From: Acidimicrobiia bacterium
GTDB lineage: Bacteria > Actinomycetota > Acidimicrobiia > IMCC26256 > PALSA-555
Length of the DNA stretch: 37,141 nt
Assembly (NCBI GenBank): GCA_040881685.1
Contig: JBBECS010000011.1
Span: 1-37,141 of the forward strand
Direction of reading: 5' to 3'
Shown: piece after piece, positions 23,332 through 31,777 of the stretch
How positions within the stretch are numbered: position 1 is the first letter of the stretch
Layout of the letters: every line of letters starts with the position of its first letter
Position numbers and translations under genes: made by a program
The notes under the pieces: model-generated
The model's database searches: none
The model's input: the letters and a program-made list of their open reading frames with translations, nothing else
Told to the model about the DNA's origin: nothing

Positions 23332-23386
23332 CATCTTTGGGTTGCTCGGTTCTCGGGTACGAGGCGCGGTTTGCGAGAATCGGTCC

Positions 23387-24376
23387 ATGGATCTGATGAT
23401 CGAGGCAAAGGGCCTCACGAAGCGCTTCGGCAAGGTCGAGGCGCTTGCCGGCCTGGACCTGGACGCACCATCCGGATCGGTGATGGCGATCCTCGGTCCG
23501 AACGGCGCGGGGAAGACGACGTTCGTCCGCACGATCGCCACGCTGCTCCGTCCGGATGCCGGCGTGCTGCGCGTCGGCGGCGTCGATGTCGCCAAGGACC
23601 CCAAGCAGGTGCGACGGTCGATCGGCCTCGCGGGTCAGTTCGCGGCCGTCGAGCCCGCGCTCACGGGCCGCGAGAACCTGCGGATGGTTGCTCGCCTGTT
23701 CGGGCACGACCGACGCGCCGGCAACGCCGCGGCCGACGAGGTGCTCGAGCAGCTCGGGCTCTCCGACGCGGGCGACCGGCTCGTGCGCACCTATTCCGGC
23801 GGCATGCAGCGCCGACTCGACCTGGGCGCGAGCCTCGTCGGCGCGCCGCGGCTGCTGCTGATGGACGAACCGACGACCGGTCTCGACCCGCGGAGCCGGA
23901 ACGATCTCTGGCTCAACATCGAGTCGCTCGCCAAGGGCGGCACCGACGTCCTGCTCACGACGCAGTACTTGGATGAAGCGGACCGCCTCGCCGACAAGAT
24001 CGCGATCATCGACCACGGTCGGCTCATCGCCTCGGGGACGAGCAACGAGCTCAAGTCGCAGATGGGTCGCGACGTGATCGACGTGCGTCCCTCCGACAAC
24101 GCCGACCTGGAACGCGCGGCACAGGCGCTCGGCGCCGAGGCGACCGTCGACGCCGCCCGCTCGCGGGTCTCGCGCCCCGTGACCCAAGGCGCCGATGAGC
24201 TCGTTGCCGCGGTCCAGGCGCTCGGCAACGCCGGGATCGCGCTCGACGACATCTCAATGCGGCGGCCGACACTCGACGACGTCTTCTTGACGCTGACCGG
24301 TCACACGGCTGACGCCGAAGCGGACGACGAGTCCGAGGGCGAATCCGGGCCCGCCGTCGGGGAGGTGTCGCCATGA
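23387..24376 (+). CDS. ABC exporter ATP-binding protein (DrrA-like)
   Basis: A 329-residue ATPase. Walker A GPNGAGKTT is near residue 37, the Q-loop region GLAGQF follows, then signature YSGGMQRRLDL and Walker B LLLMDEPTTGLDPRS. A C-terminal extension of ~100 residues is typical of the DrrA/daunorubicin-resistance branch (ABC-2 exporters). The ATG at 23387 follows a short gap after the hairpin at 23331. It overlaps the permease by 4 bp (ATGA), forming a two-gene exporter. The likely role is efflux of a drug or lipid; the substrate is unknown. Confidence 0.92.
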   Translation: MDLMIEAKGLTKRFGKVEALAGLDLDAPSGSVMAILGPNGAGKTTFVRTIATLLRPDAGVLRVGGVDVAKDPKQVRRSIGLAGQFAAVEPALTGRENLRMVARLFGHDRRAGNAAADEVLEQLGLSDAGDRLVRTYSGGMQRRLDLGASLVGAPRLLLMDEPTTGLDPRSRNDLWLNIESLAKGGTDVLLTTQYLDEADRLADKIAIIDHGRLIASGTSNELKSQMGRDVIDVRPSDNADLERAAQALGAEATVDAARSRVSRPVTQGADELVAAVQALGNAGIALDDISMRRPTLDDVFLTLTGHTADAEADDESEGESGPAVGEVSP

Positions 24377-25173
24377 CCGTCACGGCTCCGACGTCGACCG
24401 CGAGCTGGCTCACCATCGCTACCACGGTCGCGGCGCGGACGATCGTCAAGATCCTCCGCACGCCCCAGATCGTCGGCATCGCGATCGTGCAGAGCATCGT
24501 GTTCCTTCTCATGTTCCGGTACGTGCTCGGTGGCGCGATCGGCGTGAAGGGCGTTTCGTACGTCGATTTCCTCGTGCCTGGCTTCGTCGTGGCGGGCTTG
24601 CTGTTCACGGCGGGCGGATCGGCGGTCGCCGTCGCCGAGGATGCGGCATCCGGCCTGTACGACAGGTTCCGCTCCCTTCCCATCTCGGACACCGCCGTGC
24701 TGATCGGGCGCGCCATCGCCGACGCCGCGCTGATGGTGCTGGTCGGCCTTGTCACCCTCGGCGTCGGCTTCCTCGTCGGCTTCGGGATCGATGCCAGCGC
24801 GCTCGACGTGCTCCTCGCAGTCGGGCTCCTCGTCGTCTACGCGCTCGGCGTCGCCGGGGTCTTCGTGTGGCTCGGGCTCGTCAGCGGCGGCGCGCAGGCG
24901 GCGCAAGGGCTGAGCATCCTCGCCGTTCCGTTTTCGTTCGTGTCGAGCGCGTTCGTGCCGGTGAAGTCGATGCCGGACGTGCTCGAGGCCTTTGCCGACT
25001 GGCAGCCGCTGACCTTCATGGTGAACTCCTGGCGCGGCCTGCTGCTCGGCGACTCCGCGATCGCAAGCTTCGAGCACAGCCTCGACTACTACGTCATCGG
25101 CTCAGTGGCGTGGGCGGTCGGGCTCGCCATCGTCATCGCCCCGCTCGCAATGAGGGCCTACCGCAAGCGTTGA
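24373..25173 (+). CDS. ABC-2 type permease (DrrB-like)
   Basis: A 266-residue integral membrane protein with about six hydrophobic segments. The soluble N-terminus TIVKILRTPQIVGIAIVQSI leads into the first helix. SGLYDRFRSLPIS is the conserved cytoplasmic coupling loop of the DrrB/ABC-2 family, and SSAFVPVKSMP is the conserved segment before the last helices. It pairs with the ATPase upstream (start inside its stop codon). It is complete in length. Confidence 0.92.
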   Translation: MTVTAPTSTASWLTIATTVAARTIVKILRTPQIVGIAIVQSIVFLLMFRYVLGGAIGVKGVSYVDFLVPGFVVAGLLFTAGGSAVAVAEDAASGLYDRFRSLPISDTAVLIGRAIADAALMVLVGLVTLGVGFLVGFGIDASALDVLLAVGLLVVYALGVAGVFVWLGLVSGGAQAAQGLSILAVPFSFVSSAFVPVKSMPDVLEAFADWQPLTFMVNSWRGLLLGDSAIASFEHSLDYYVIGSVAWAVGLAIVIAPLAMRAYRKR

Positions 25174-25197
25174 CGCGCCAGCGGTCGCTGGCGAACG

Positions 25198-25743
25198 TCA
25201 CACTCGTCGACCGGTGAAGGCGATCAGCTGGACGAGCGGCGATGCGCCGACGGGTGGGTCGACCGCCGCGGCGAAGGTGTCGCCGTCGCGCATGTCTTCC
25301 GAGATGGCCTGATGCGCGAACGCGTCGACCTCCGCCACGAGGTTCGCGGGCGGGTCGTAGGCCTGGCCGGTGGCGGTGGCGATGTCCCATGCGTGCACGA
25401 GGCCGTCGAGGGCCACGAACCGCGCGAACGTGTCTCCAGGTACCTCGCCGAACGGCGCCTTGATGGTGCGGTCGAGCGCCCCGGGGCTGCGGACTGCTGC
25501 TTGGAGGTCGGTCATCGCCACCGGGAAGGCGGACACGACGTCCCCCTGGGAAGACGGTTCACTCGGCGCGTCGCCGCGGAATGCCGCCGCGAAGATCGTT
25601 GCTCCGCCGACCATGTGCCCGAGGACATCGCGCACGGCGAACGCGGCGCACGGCGTCGGGGCATCGAGCTGGGCGTCATCGAGCGACGCCACCATCGCCG
25701 TCAGCAGCGGCAGGACGGTGTCGAGCTGGTCGCGTGGATCCAT
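25198..25743 (-). CDS. TIGR03086/DinB-like mycothiol-dependent family protein
   Basis: A 181-residue protein starting MDPRDQLDTVLPLL, with CAAFAVRDVLGHMVGGATIFAAAF, FVALDGLVHAWDIATATG and ending with AFTGRRV. The family (maleylpyruvate isomerase N-terminal/DinB fold, TIGR03086) is common in actinobacteria and uses a metal held by His residues such as those in LGHM and VHAWD, probably with mycothiol. The ATG at 25743 with GAAGGAG upstream is chosen; an in-frame start 43 codons farther up lacks such a site. It is convergent to the exporter operon with a 24 bp gap. The substrate is unknown. Confidence 0.82.
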   Translation of the reverse strand: MDPRDQLDTVLPLLTAMVASLDDAQLDAPTPCAAFAVRDVLGHMVGGATIFAAAFRGDAPSEPSSQGDVVSAFPVAMTDLQAAVRSPGALDRTIKAPFGEVPGDTFARFVALDGLVHAWDIATATGQAYDPPANLVAEVDAFAHQAISEDMRDGDTFAAAVDPPVGASPLVQLIAFTGRRV

Positions 25744-25916
25744 CGGGGCTCCTTCGATCTTCCTCGGTAGGTGGTCGGTAGCAAGCACTGCCGCCTCTCG
25801 GTCGCGGCCGTGCCGGATGAGATGGGTCAGCTCCTCGTCCCACGAGGGCTGGAGCCGGCGACGCTCGGACATTCGTTGATTGTCGGCCAGTCAAACGCCC
25901 CCCGCATCCCCTGCTT

Positions 25917-26198
25917 TCACCAACGTGATCCGGATCGCGATGGTGCATTTGACCCACGTCGGTCGCCCTCGCGGACGACCCAACGCCACTGGCCGCCCAC
26001 GCGCAGGTCAACCTCACAGACGAGCCACTCCGACGTGTCGAAGCCCCACCAGCGCCTGACGAGCTCGGGCGTGGTCCACGCCTTGAAGACCATCGCGGCC
26101 GGGGCGTCGAAGACGCGGGTGATGAGGATCTCGGTATCCGACGGCAGGGCGACCACGGCGGAGCCGTGGCGGTTGCTGACGGTGTCGTTGCTGCTCAT
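25917..26198 (-). pseudogene. truncated AHSA1/SRPBCC protein
   Basis: A 93-codon reading frame starting MSSNDTVSNRHG, with ITRVFDAPAAMVFKAWTTPELVRRWWGFD and VDLRVGGQWRWVVREGD, the first half of the AHSA1 (SRPBCC) fold. After WVVREGD the family sequence stops and an unrelated tail reaches a stop near 25917. Usual members are about 150 residues, so the second half, including the long C-terminal helix, is lost. No continuation is visible in the other frames of 25744-25917. Its ATG overlaps the stop of the ArsR-type gene, the standard ArsR-AHSA1 operon. It may still be expressed but is probably not functional. Confidence 0.7.
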
Positions 26199-26536
26199 GG
26201 TGCTCTCTCCTCGGTTTGGAGCTCGGCGAGCAGGTCGTCGAGCCGGTCGAGACGGGCGTTCCAGGTGCGCTCGAACGTGCGCACCCAGTCGTGGACGGGC
26301 TTCAGCGCCGGGCCGTTGACCCGGTACCAGCGACGCCGGCCGTCCGCACGGACGAGCACGAGACCGACCGTCCGCAGCACGGCGAGGTGCTTGGACACCT
26401 GCGGCTGGCTGAGGCCGAGCCGGTCGACGAGCTCGCCGACCGTTGCCTCCTCGGCGCCCAAGGCGTCGAGGAGGTCGCGTCGACTCGCCTCGGCGACGGC
26501 GTTGAACGCATCGGTCGTCGTCGGCGTGCGAGCCAT
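26195..26536 (-). CDS. ArsR/SmtB-family regulator
   Basis: A 113-residue winged-helix regulator. AFNAVAEASRRDLLDALG, then VGELVDRLGLSQPQVSKHLAVLRTVGLV (recognition helix) and GRRRWYRVN (wing) are diagnostic. No Cys-rich metal site is visible, as is usual for the subgroup paired with AHSA1 proteins. The gene overlaps the AHSA1-like gene by 4 bp. The partner is truncated, so the regulator may now control only itself. The palindrome at 26546-26565 lies just upstream of its start. Confidence 0.88.
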   Translation of the reverse strand: MARTPTTTDAFNAVAEASRRDLLDALGAEEATVGELVDRLGLSQPQVSKHLAVLRTVGLVLVRADGRRRWYRVNGPALKPVHDWVRTFERTWNARLDRLDDLLAELQTEERAP

Positions 26537-26545
26537 GGGGAGATC

Positions 26546-26565
26546 ATATGCTGATATCGGAATAT
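26546..26565. promoter_or_regulatory. putative ArsR-family operator
   Basis: ATAT-GCT-GATATC-GGA-ATAT: symmetric ATAT ends around a central GATATC palindrome, 9 bp upstream of the ArsR-type start. It is an A/T-rich island in GC-rich DNA and fits an autoregulatory site. Confidence 0.5.
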
Positions 26566-26572
26566 GTCGACC

Positions 26573-27472
26573 CTACCCGATGTGTTGCCAGATGTCGGGC
26601 TGTGAGTCGTCGACGTCCGTGAACCCGTATTCGTGTGCGAGCTGGGCCGAGCTGACCGATTGCTGGTTCCAACGGGTTCGGTCGGGATCCGATGCCATTG
26701 CAACGACCGCGCGCCCGACGTAGCGCGGCGACTCCGAGTGCACGAAGTCGGGTGGGGTGGCGGCGTCGCGCCAGTTCTCCTCGGTGGTGTCGAAGATGTC
26801 GAGCATCAGCTCCGACCGAAGCCAGCCCGGCGTGATCGCGACCGCGGTCGCGCCGTGGCGTTCCAGCTCATGGCCCTGCGAGAAGGCCAACCGGTTCACC
26901 GCAACCTTGGCCAGGTCGTAGTACACCGAGATGCGGTACCGCGTCGCGTTGTAGTCGAGGGTTCCGTCCGTCACCTCCACGAGCAGGCCGCCGGGCTGGT
27001 CGATGAGGAGCGGGAGGAGGTGATGCGACGTGATGAGGTGGGTGTCGATGGCGAGCCGCAGGATGCGCAGGCCGTTCTGGAGGTCGTGCTCCCAAATGGG
27101 GGTGTCCCATTCATCGGGGCCCCCCTTCAGCAGCTCGGCACCCCAGATGTCGTTGACGAGCACGTCGATATGTCCATGGTCGTCGCGGATCTGCTCGGCG
27201 AGCTTCTTCACCTGGTCGGCGTCGAGATGATCGACCGCGATCGCGACGCCAATGCCCCCGAGGTTGGTGACGAGCTCGGCGGTCTCTTCGATGGTCTCGC
27301 TTCGGTCGTAATCGGATTGGAGTGATCCCTTACGACTGGTGCGACCCGTGCACACCACCGTTGCGCCCGCTTCGCCCAACGCCGCAGCGATGCCACGCCC
27401 GGCGCCGCGCGTCGCCCCCGCAACGACGGCAACGCGACCGCGCAGGGCGTCTCGATCAGGCGACCATTCCAT
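26573..27472 (-). CDS. SDR family oxidoreductase, atypical
   Basis: A 299-residue short-chain dehydrogenase. The cofactor motif GATRGAGRG is near residue 19. YYDLAKVAV supplies the active-site Tyr-x3-Lys, and ITPGWLRSEL follows it. The usual NNAG is replaced by NDIWG near 110. An insertion after the first strand (SRKGSLQSDYDRSETIEET) is typical of the DHRS1-like branch of SDRs. It is cytoplasmic; the substrate is unknown. The start is the ATG at 27472. The gene lies 37 bp upstream of the ArsR-type gene on the same strand but has the operator in between, so it is probably separate. Confidence 0.85.
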   Translation of the reverse strand: MEWSPDRDALRGRVAVVAGATRGAGRGIAAALGEAGATVVCTGRTSRKGSLQSDYDRSETIEETAELVTNLGGIGVAIAVDHLDADQVKKLAEQIRDDHGHIDVLVNDIWGAELLKGGPDEWDTPIWEHDLQNGLRILRLAIDTHLITSHHLLPLLIDQPGGLLVEVTDGTLDYNATRYRISVYYDLAKVAVNRLAFSQGHELERHGATAVAITPGWLRSELMLDIFDTTEENWRDAATPPDFVHSESPRYVGRAVVAMASDPDRTRWNQQSVSSAQLAHEYGFTDVDDSQPDIWQHIG

Positions 27473-27543
27473 GCCTCAAGTCTGCCCACTCTTCCCTGAG
27501 GAACCAACGGCCGGCGCCCTGCACGCGATCCCGCCACGCGAGA

Positions 27544-27578
27544 CTGCGTGGGTCGCGAGTTTTCGCGATCCCACGCAG
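27544..27578 (-). terminator. strong terminator after the QCN-repeat gene
   Basis: A stem of about 15 bp, CTGCGTGGG-TCGCGA with its complement and a single-base bulge, around a short T-rich loop. It lies 29 bp past the stop of the secreted protein gene (minus strand). Confidence 0.75.
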
Positions 27579-27606
27579 CCCCGGTGGATGGTGAGTCGTC
27601 GTTGCC

Positions 27607-28449
27607 TCAGCCGGTGAGCTTGGGTGTCGCCAGAACCGGGATGGCAGGCGCGCCACCCGTCCCCGTGCCACCAGTCCCCGTGCCGCCGGTGGGCGTGCCG
27701 CCGGTGGGGGTGCCTGTCGGCGTTCCACCGGTGACGTCGGTATCGGTGACGATGTTGGTGATCGTGGTCGTACAGCTCACCCTGCCGCCGCCACCGTCCG
27801 CGGAATCCTCATTGCACTGATTCACCGTTACGGGCAGGCTCGAGCTCGACGTGCCCGAGGCCGAACAATGTGAGAACTCGGGAGCGAAAGTCACGAGACC
27901 GCCACCATTGCCCGTGCGATTGTTGCATTGGAAGATCGTGGCACCTCCCGCGTTCGAGACCGGGCTGCAGGTGTGTGGCGCAGTGCCGAGACCGTCGGGC
28001 TGATTGTTGTTGCACTGGTTGACGGTCGCCGTTGTCGCGGCTTGTGCCCCGCTCACGGCGATGTTGTTGATGATGTTGACGTGACACCGCAGGGTCCCGC
28101 CGCCGCCACGTGCGGAGGTGTTGCACTGGTTCACCGAGGTCACGATGTCCGTCGAGGTCAAGACGGTCGTAGCGCCGAGGTGATTGGTGGTCGTGATGAC
28201 CGAGCCGGTTGTGCTCGGGCTGTCGGTCAGCGTGTTGATGACCGCGACGTCACAGTCCACGGTCAGACCAGGCGTGTTGTAGACGTTGTTGCACTGGTTC
28301 ACCGAGATCGGCGCGGCCGAAGCCGGCTTCGTGGTGGACTCGAGCGCTACCGCGCTGAACCCGACGGCAAGCAGAATCGAGGCGAACAGGCTCGTCAGGA
28401 GTCGGACGCGCTTGGGCCCGCGACGAGGTTCATTGATGGGACCGTTCAT
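27607..28449 (-). CDS. secreted protein with five QCN cysteine repeats
   Basis: A 280-residue exported protein of unknown family. A basic N-terminus and hydrophobic segment (about 17-36) ending ASAA near 46 form a signal peptide. Five repeats begin (V)NQCN or FQCN, with Cys pairs at 53/66, 109/122, 146/161, 175/195 and 212/226. The even number and oxidising location suggest disulfides. A low-complexity Thr-Gly-Pro stretch (about 240-266) then leads to the C-terminal end ATPKLTG. The ATG at 28449 with GAAGGAG is a good start. No enzyme motif is seen; a surface or matrix structural role is possible. The end resembles that of the toroid protein at 30142. Confidence 0.7.
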   Translation of the reverse strand: MNGPINEPRRGPKRVRLLTSLFASILLAVGFSAVALESTTKPASAAPISVNQCNNVYNTPGLTVDCDVAVINTLTDSPSTTGSVITTTNHLGATTVLTSTDIVTSVNQCNTSARGGGGTLRCHVNIINNIAVSGAQAATTATVNQCNNNQPDGLGTAPHTCSPVSNAGGATIFQCNNRTGNGGGLVTFAPEFSHCSASGTSSSSLPVTVNQCNEDSADGGGGRVSCTTTITNIVTDTDVTGGTPTGTPTGGTPTGGTGTGGTGTGGAPAIPVLATPKLTG

Positions 28450-28609
28450 GATCAACACTCCTTCTCGCTGGGAGCGTTGAGGGCAGGGTCTAGGTCCCCG
28501 AGACGTCACCGGGTCGGTGACATGGCCGCATCGATGGAACTCACGTCCCATCAAGTTGAGCGCTCTATCCCAGGGTTATCGGCCGGCACGTCACGAGACT
28601 TGAGCCGGC

Positions 28610-29257
28610 TTACGCACTCCTGGCGAATCGGGCATGCGCAACAGATGGCGAGCTGAGGAACTCGACGCACTCGTAGCCGACGGGTCCGCCGTCGAGGTGG
28701 TCGAAGAGCCGCTCGCCGCTTCCCAGCAGGATCGGCACGAACGCGAGGTGCATCTCGTCGATCAGGCCCGCACCGAGGTACTGCTGAATGGTGGCGGCAC
28801 CGCCGCCGATCCGCACGTCGTTGCCGTCGGCCGCGTCCAATGCTTGCTCGAGTGCCGCATCGATGCCGGCCTCGACGAAGTGGAACGTGGTCCCGCCCTC
28901 CATCGTGATCGCCGCTCGCGGGTGGTGGGTGAGCACGAACACCGGGTGGTGGTACGGCGGTGTGTCGCCCCACCAACCCGTCCAGCTCTCGTCGCCCCAT
29001 GAGCCACGGATCGGGCCGAACATGTTGCGCCCCATGATGGTGGCGCCGATGCCTTCGTCGCCCCGCGCGATGAAGTCGTCATCGATGCCTGGTTCGCCAC
29101 CATCCATGCCTTGCATCTTGCGGAACGCGCGGGTCGCGAACGCCCATTCGTGCAGTCCCCGGCCGCCCACACCGAGCGGGTTGTCGACGTCCTGATCCGG
29201 CCCGGCCGCGTATCCGTCGAGTGACACCGCGAAGTTGTGCACGCGCAGCTTTGGCAT
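28610..29257 (-). CDS. dihydrofolate reductase-fold protein (RibD C-terminal type)
   Basis: A 215-residue protein opening MPKLRVHNFAVSLDGYAAG, the first strand of RibD/DHFR-like reductases. It has ATIMGRNMFGPIRGSW for cofactor contact, VRIGGGAATIQQYLGAGLIDEMHL as the conserved NADPH-binding segment, and ends FARSA. It would reduce a pterin- or pyrimidine-like substrate with NADPH; such standalone members are common in actinobacteria and mostly uncharacterised. It is a single gene, on the same strand as its neighbours but with gaps of ~100 bp or more on both sides. Confidence 0.88.
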   Translation of the reverse strand: MPKLRVHNFAVSLDGYAAGPDQDVDNPLGVGGRGLHEWAFATRAFRKMQGMDGGEPGIDDDFIARGDEGIGATIMGRNMFGPIRGSWGDESWTGWWGDTPPYHHPVFVLTHHPRAAITMEGGTTFHFVEAGIDAALEQALDAADGNDVRIGGGAATIQQYLGAGLIDEMHLAFVPILLGSGERLFDHLDGGPVGYECVEFLSSPSVAHARFARSA

Positions 29258-29365
29258 TGCTCCTCCTCTCCCTGGTGACAGCTCAGAGCTCCGCCTGCAC
29301 TGTTTCCTCGGGCTGACCTTTGAGTGTCCGAGTCTCGTGTCCGTTCGGCAGGCGCGGGACTGGAC

Positions 29366-30145
29366 TCAGACCAGCCGGCGGTGGCGTCGGAACCAGAGGC
29401 CGGCACCACCGAGCGCGACGACCAGGCCGCCGGCGACGATGACGCCAACAGGGGAGTTGCCGTCGTCACCGGCTTGGATGTTGGGGCGACCCCCGCGCTT
29501 GGGCCCGCTCGTTTGCTCGCTCGATGCGCCGTTGTTGTTGGGCGAACGTGTCGACGTGGTGGTGACCTCTGTGCCGGCGGGCGCGGGCGTGCCGTCGGGG
29601 CTCGTCTCCGTGGTCGCGCCTACGCCCGAGAAGCCGGACGGGTTCGACGGTGACGTCGGCGCGGGCGGGGGTGACGCGCACCCGGCCGTGTCACAGAACG
29701 AGTGGTACGGCGGTGGCTGTCCGGTCCCGTAGGCCCAACCCTCCACCGAGCCGTTGCTCACCGGACTGCTGCCCGCGGCGGAGCCGGCGTACTGCCAGCT
29801 GCTCGATCCCGGCGGCGACTTCCAGTACGACCAGTACTTGCCTGTCGTCTCACCGAGACACTCGCCAGGAACCGCGGGGTTCCCGACGCCGTTGATCTTG
29901 CACACCGCGGTGCCCTGCCCCGAGTACCCGATCGTCTCGACGCTCGCGACCATCTGGAGCGCCTGGAGCCCGTTGATCGTGCCGCTGAACGAGATCGTGC
30001 GAGGGCTGTCGTTGCCGATCACGATCACGGCACGACTCGACGCGGCGTGCGCGACCGGTGCTGGTGCGATTGCGGTCGCGCTGGTGAAGATCGCCAGCGC
30101 CACCGCTGTCGCCGCGACGGCGCGCCGAAGCACGCGACTCCTCAT
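29366..30145 (-). CDS. membrane-anchored DUF4430 (transcobalamin beta-domain-like) protein
   Basis: A 259-residue exported protein. The signal peptide covers about 1-35. Residues ~40-135 have the DUF4430/transcobalamin C-terminal domain pattern: GLQALQMVASVE, then TTGKYWSYWKSPPGSSSWQY and VSNGSVEGWAYGTG. A Pro/Ser/Thr-rich linker follows, then one C-terminal membrane helix (about 232-252) and the basic tail RRHRRLV. The N-terminal part is therefore outside the cell and tethered to the membrane. Its ATG overlaps the stop of the toroid protein gene (ATGA). Together they correspond to the beta and alpha domains of animal transcobalamin/intrinsic factor, which clamp cobalamin. The cobalamin riboswitch ahead of the operon supports corrinoid binding. 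Confidence 0.8.
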   Translation of the reverse strand: MRSRVLRRAVAATAVALAIFTSATAIAPAPVAHAASSRAVIVIGNDSPRTISFSGTINGLQALQMVASVETIGYSGQGTAVCKINGVGNPAVPGECLGETTGKYWSYWKSPPGSSSWQYAGSAAGSSPVSNGSVEGWAYGTGQPPPYHSFCDTAGCASPPPAPTSPSNPSGFSGVGATTETSPDGTPAPAGTEVTTTSTRSPNNNGASSEQTSGPKRGGRPNIQAGDDGNSPVGVIVAGGLVVALGGAGLWFRRHRRLV

Positions 30146-31692
30146 CCGGTCAACCTCGGATCCGCGATGACTGCGGTCGGGACCCCAGGCGCGGCGGCCG
30201 GACTGACGACCGCCGGTCCGCTGGGGTCGAGGATGACACCGTTCGTGGTGTCGTCATCATCCCCGGGACCGTGGTCGGTCAGGGTCAGCGTGATGACGTT
30301 CCCGGCGAAGGCCGCGTGGTCGGTGAAGTCCTGCCACGCGCCGTCATGGAGCTTGAAGTAGCGGGTCAGCGCGGGTCCGCCGTGGAGCGTGAGCTCCACC
30401 TGCACGGTGCCACCGGGCGTCACGCCGAGGACGAGGAAGGTCACGAGCCCGCGCGGGAACGTGGCGCCGGTCGGGGGAGCCGGAGAGCCGGGCGCAGCGC
30501 TCGCGGTGACGCTGCCGAGGCTGCCACCGGACGGCACTTCCAGCGTCAGGTAGCCACCGCTCGCGCCAGGCAGCGAGGCGACATTCGCCTGCTCGGCATC
30601 GGGGATGCCATCGTCGTTGCCGTCGCCGCCGTTCGGCGCGCCCCACTCGACCGCATCAGTCACGCCGTCAGCGTCGGTGCACGTGAGTGGCGACACCGAC
30701 GTCGCGCGCGGGACCTCGACGCGCACGAGTCCCTGGATTGCCTGCGAGGTCGCGAACGTGTTGATGCCGAAGCCGTCGTTCGGGCTCGCGATGCGCCCGT
30801 CGGGCTGCTGCTGCGCGGCGAGGAAGGCATCACCGGCCGGGAGGAACGTCAGCCGCCCCGCAACGCCGAGCGCGAGCAAAGCGAGCGCGGTCGAGTTCGG
30901 ATCGTCGGTGCCGAACGACTGCCACGCGCCCGTGCCCTGCTGGGCGGATTCGAGATAGTCGAGACCCAGCTCGACGTTGGCATCCGACGTGGTGCTGTCG
31001 TCGTCTTCGAGCAGGGTGAGGATGGCCGTGGCGGTCGTGTCGATGTCACCACCGGTGCCGGTGGCATCGCCGTCGAAGGACCACGATCCGTCCGACTTCT
31101 GTGACGCGTCGATCTGCGTGATCGTCGCGTCGGGAACGTCGCTGGCGCCCGCGGTCAGCGCATAGGCGCGGCCCGCCGTCAGGATCGAGTTGAAGGCGAA
31201 CAGCGAGAAGCCGAACCGCCCGTCGACCCCGGGCGCTCCGAGCACGGTCACGAGGTTCGTGGTTCCGCCGTCGCATTTGGGATCGAAGGACGTGGCGTCG
31301 ATCCCGAGTGGGTTCGTCACCTGCACGATGACCTTTGCCGCCTGGCCTTTGGTGATCGGGGTGTCGGCGAGGTCATCGAACGCCTCGAGTGGGCTGTTGT
31401 CCGAGCCGCCGAAGCGGGTGGCCGCGACCTCCGCCATCGCGGCGTCGGCGTCCCACGAGCCCCCCGGCTGTGCGGCCGACGCGATGGCGAACGTCGCGTC
31501 GGATGTCTCGAAGCCGGGGAAGTTCGCGACTTCGAAGCCCCCATCGGCTTCTTGTTGCGTCCGCAGCCAGGCGAGCGCCTGGTTGACGGTTGCTGACGCG
31601 CCGAGGGTTGGTGTGCCGATGAGCAATGCGAATGTTGCGAAAAGTGAAGCAAGCGCGACGAACGACACCGCGCGACGCGAGATGCCAGCCAT
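30142..31692 (-). CDS. secreted alpha/alpha-toroid (transcobalamin-like) protein with choice-of-anchor U domain
   Basis: A 516-residue exported protein. A signal peptide of ~30 residues is followed by prenyltransferase/squalene-oxidase-like repeats: QALAWLRTQQEADGGFEV, TITQIDASQKSDGSWSFDG, LDYLESAQQGTGAWQSFG, FLAAQQQPDGRI. An Asp-rich calcium-type segment (DGNDDGIPDAEQAN) comes next. The C-terminal domain (YFKLHDGAWQDFTDHA to NVITLTLTDHGPGDDD and NGVILDPSGP) looks like choice-of-anchor U. It ends IADPRLTG without a membrane helix. The ATG at 31692 follows GGAGGAAGG; longer reading through the riboswitch is rejected. First gene of the riboswitch operon; probably the corrinoid-capturing alpha domain. 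Confidence 0.8.
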   Translation of the reverse strand: MAGISRRAVSFVALASLFATFALLIGTPTLGASATVNQALAWLRTQQEADGGFEVANFPGFETSDATFAIASAAQPGGSWDADAAMAEVAATRFGGSDNSPLEAFDDLADTPITKGQAAKVIVQVTNPLGIDATSFDPKCDGGTTNLVTVLGAPGVDGRFGFSLFAFNSILTAGRAYALTAGASDVPDATITQIDASQKSDGSWSFDGDATGTGGDIDTTATAILTLLEDDDSTTSDANVELGLDYLESAQQGTGAWQSFGTDDPNSTALALLALGVAGRLTFLPAGDAFLAAQQQPDGRIASPNDGFGINTFATSQAIQGLVRVEVPRATSVSPLTCTDADGVTDAVEWGAPNGGDGNDDGIPDAEQANVASLPGASGGYLTLEVPSGGSLGSVTASAAPGSPAPPTGATFPRGLVTFLVLGVTPGGTVQVELTLHGGPALTRYFKLHDGAWQDFTDHAAFAGNVITLTLTDHGPGDDDDTTNGVILDPSGPAVVSPAAAPGVPTAVIADPRLTG

Positions 31693-31777
31693 GACCTTCC
31701 TCCGCCAGCCCCTGGTCCACGAGGGCCGTATCGCGACCACCCCGAAGGGCGGCGTCCCCATTGGGAGCGCCGGTGGC

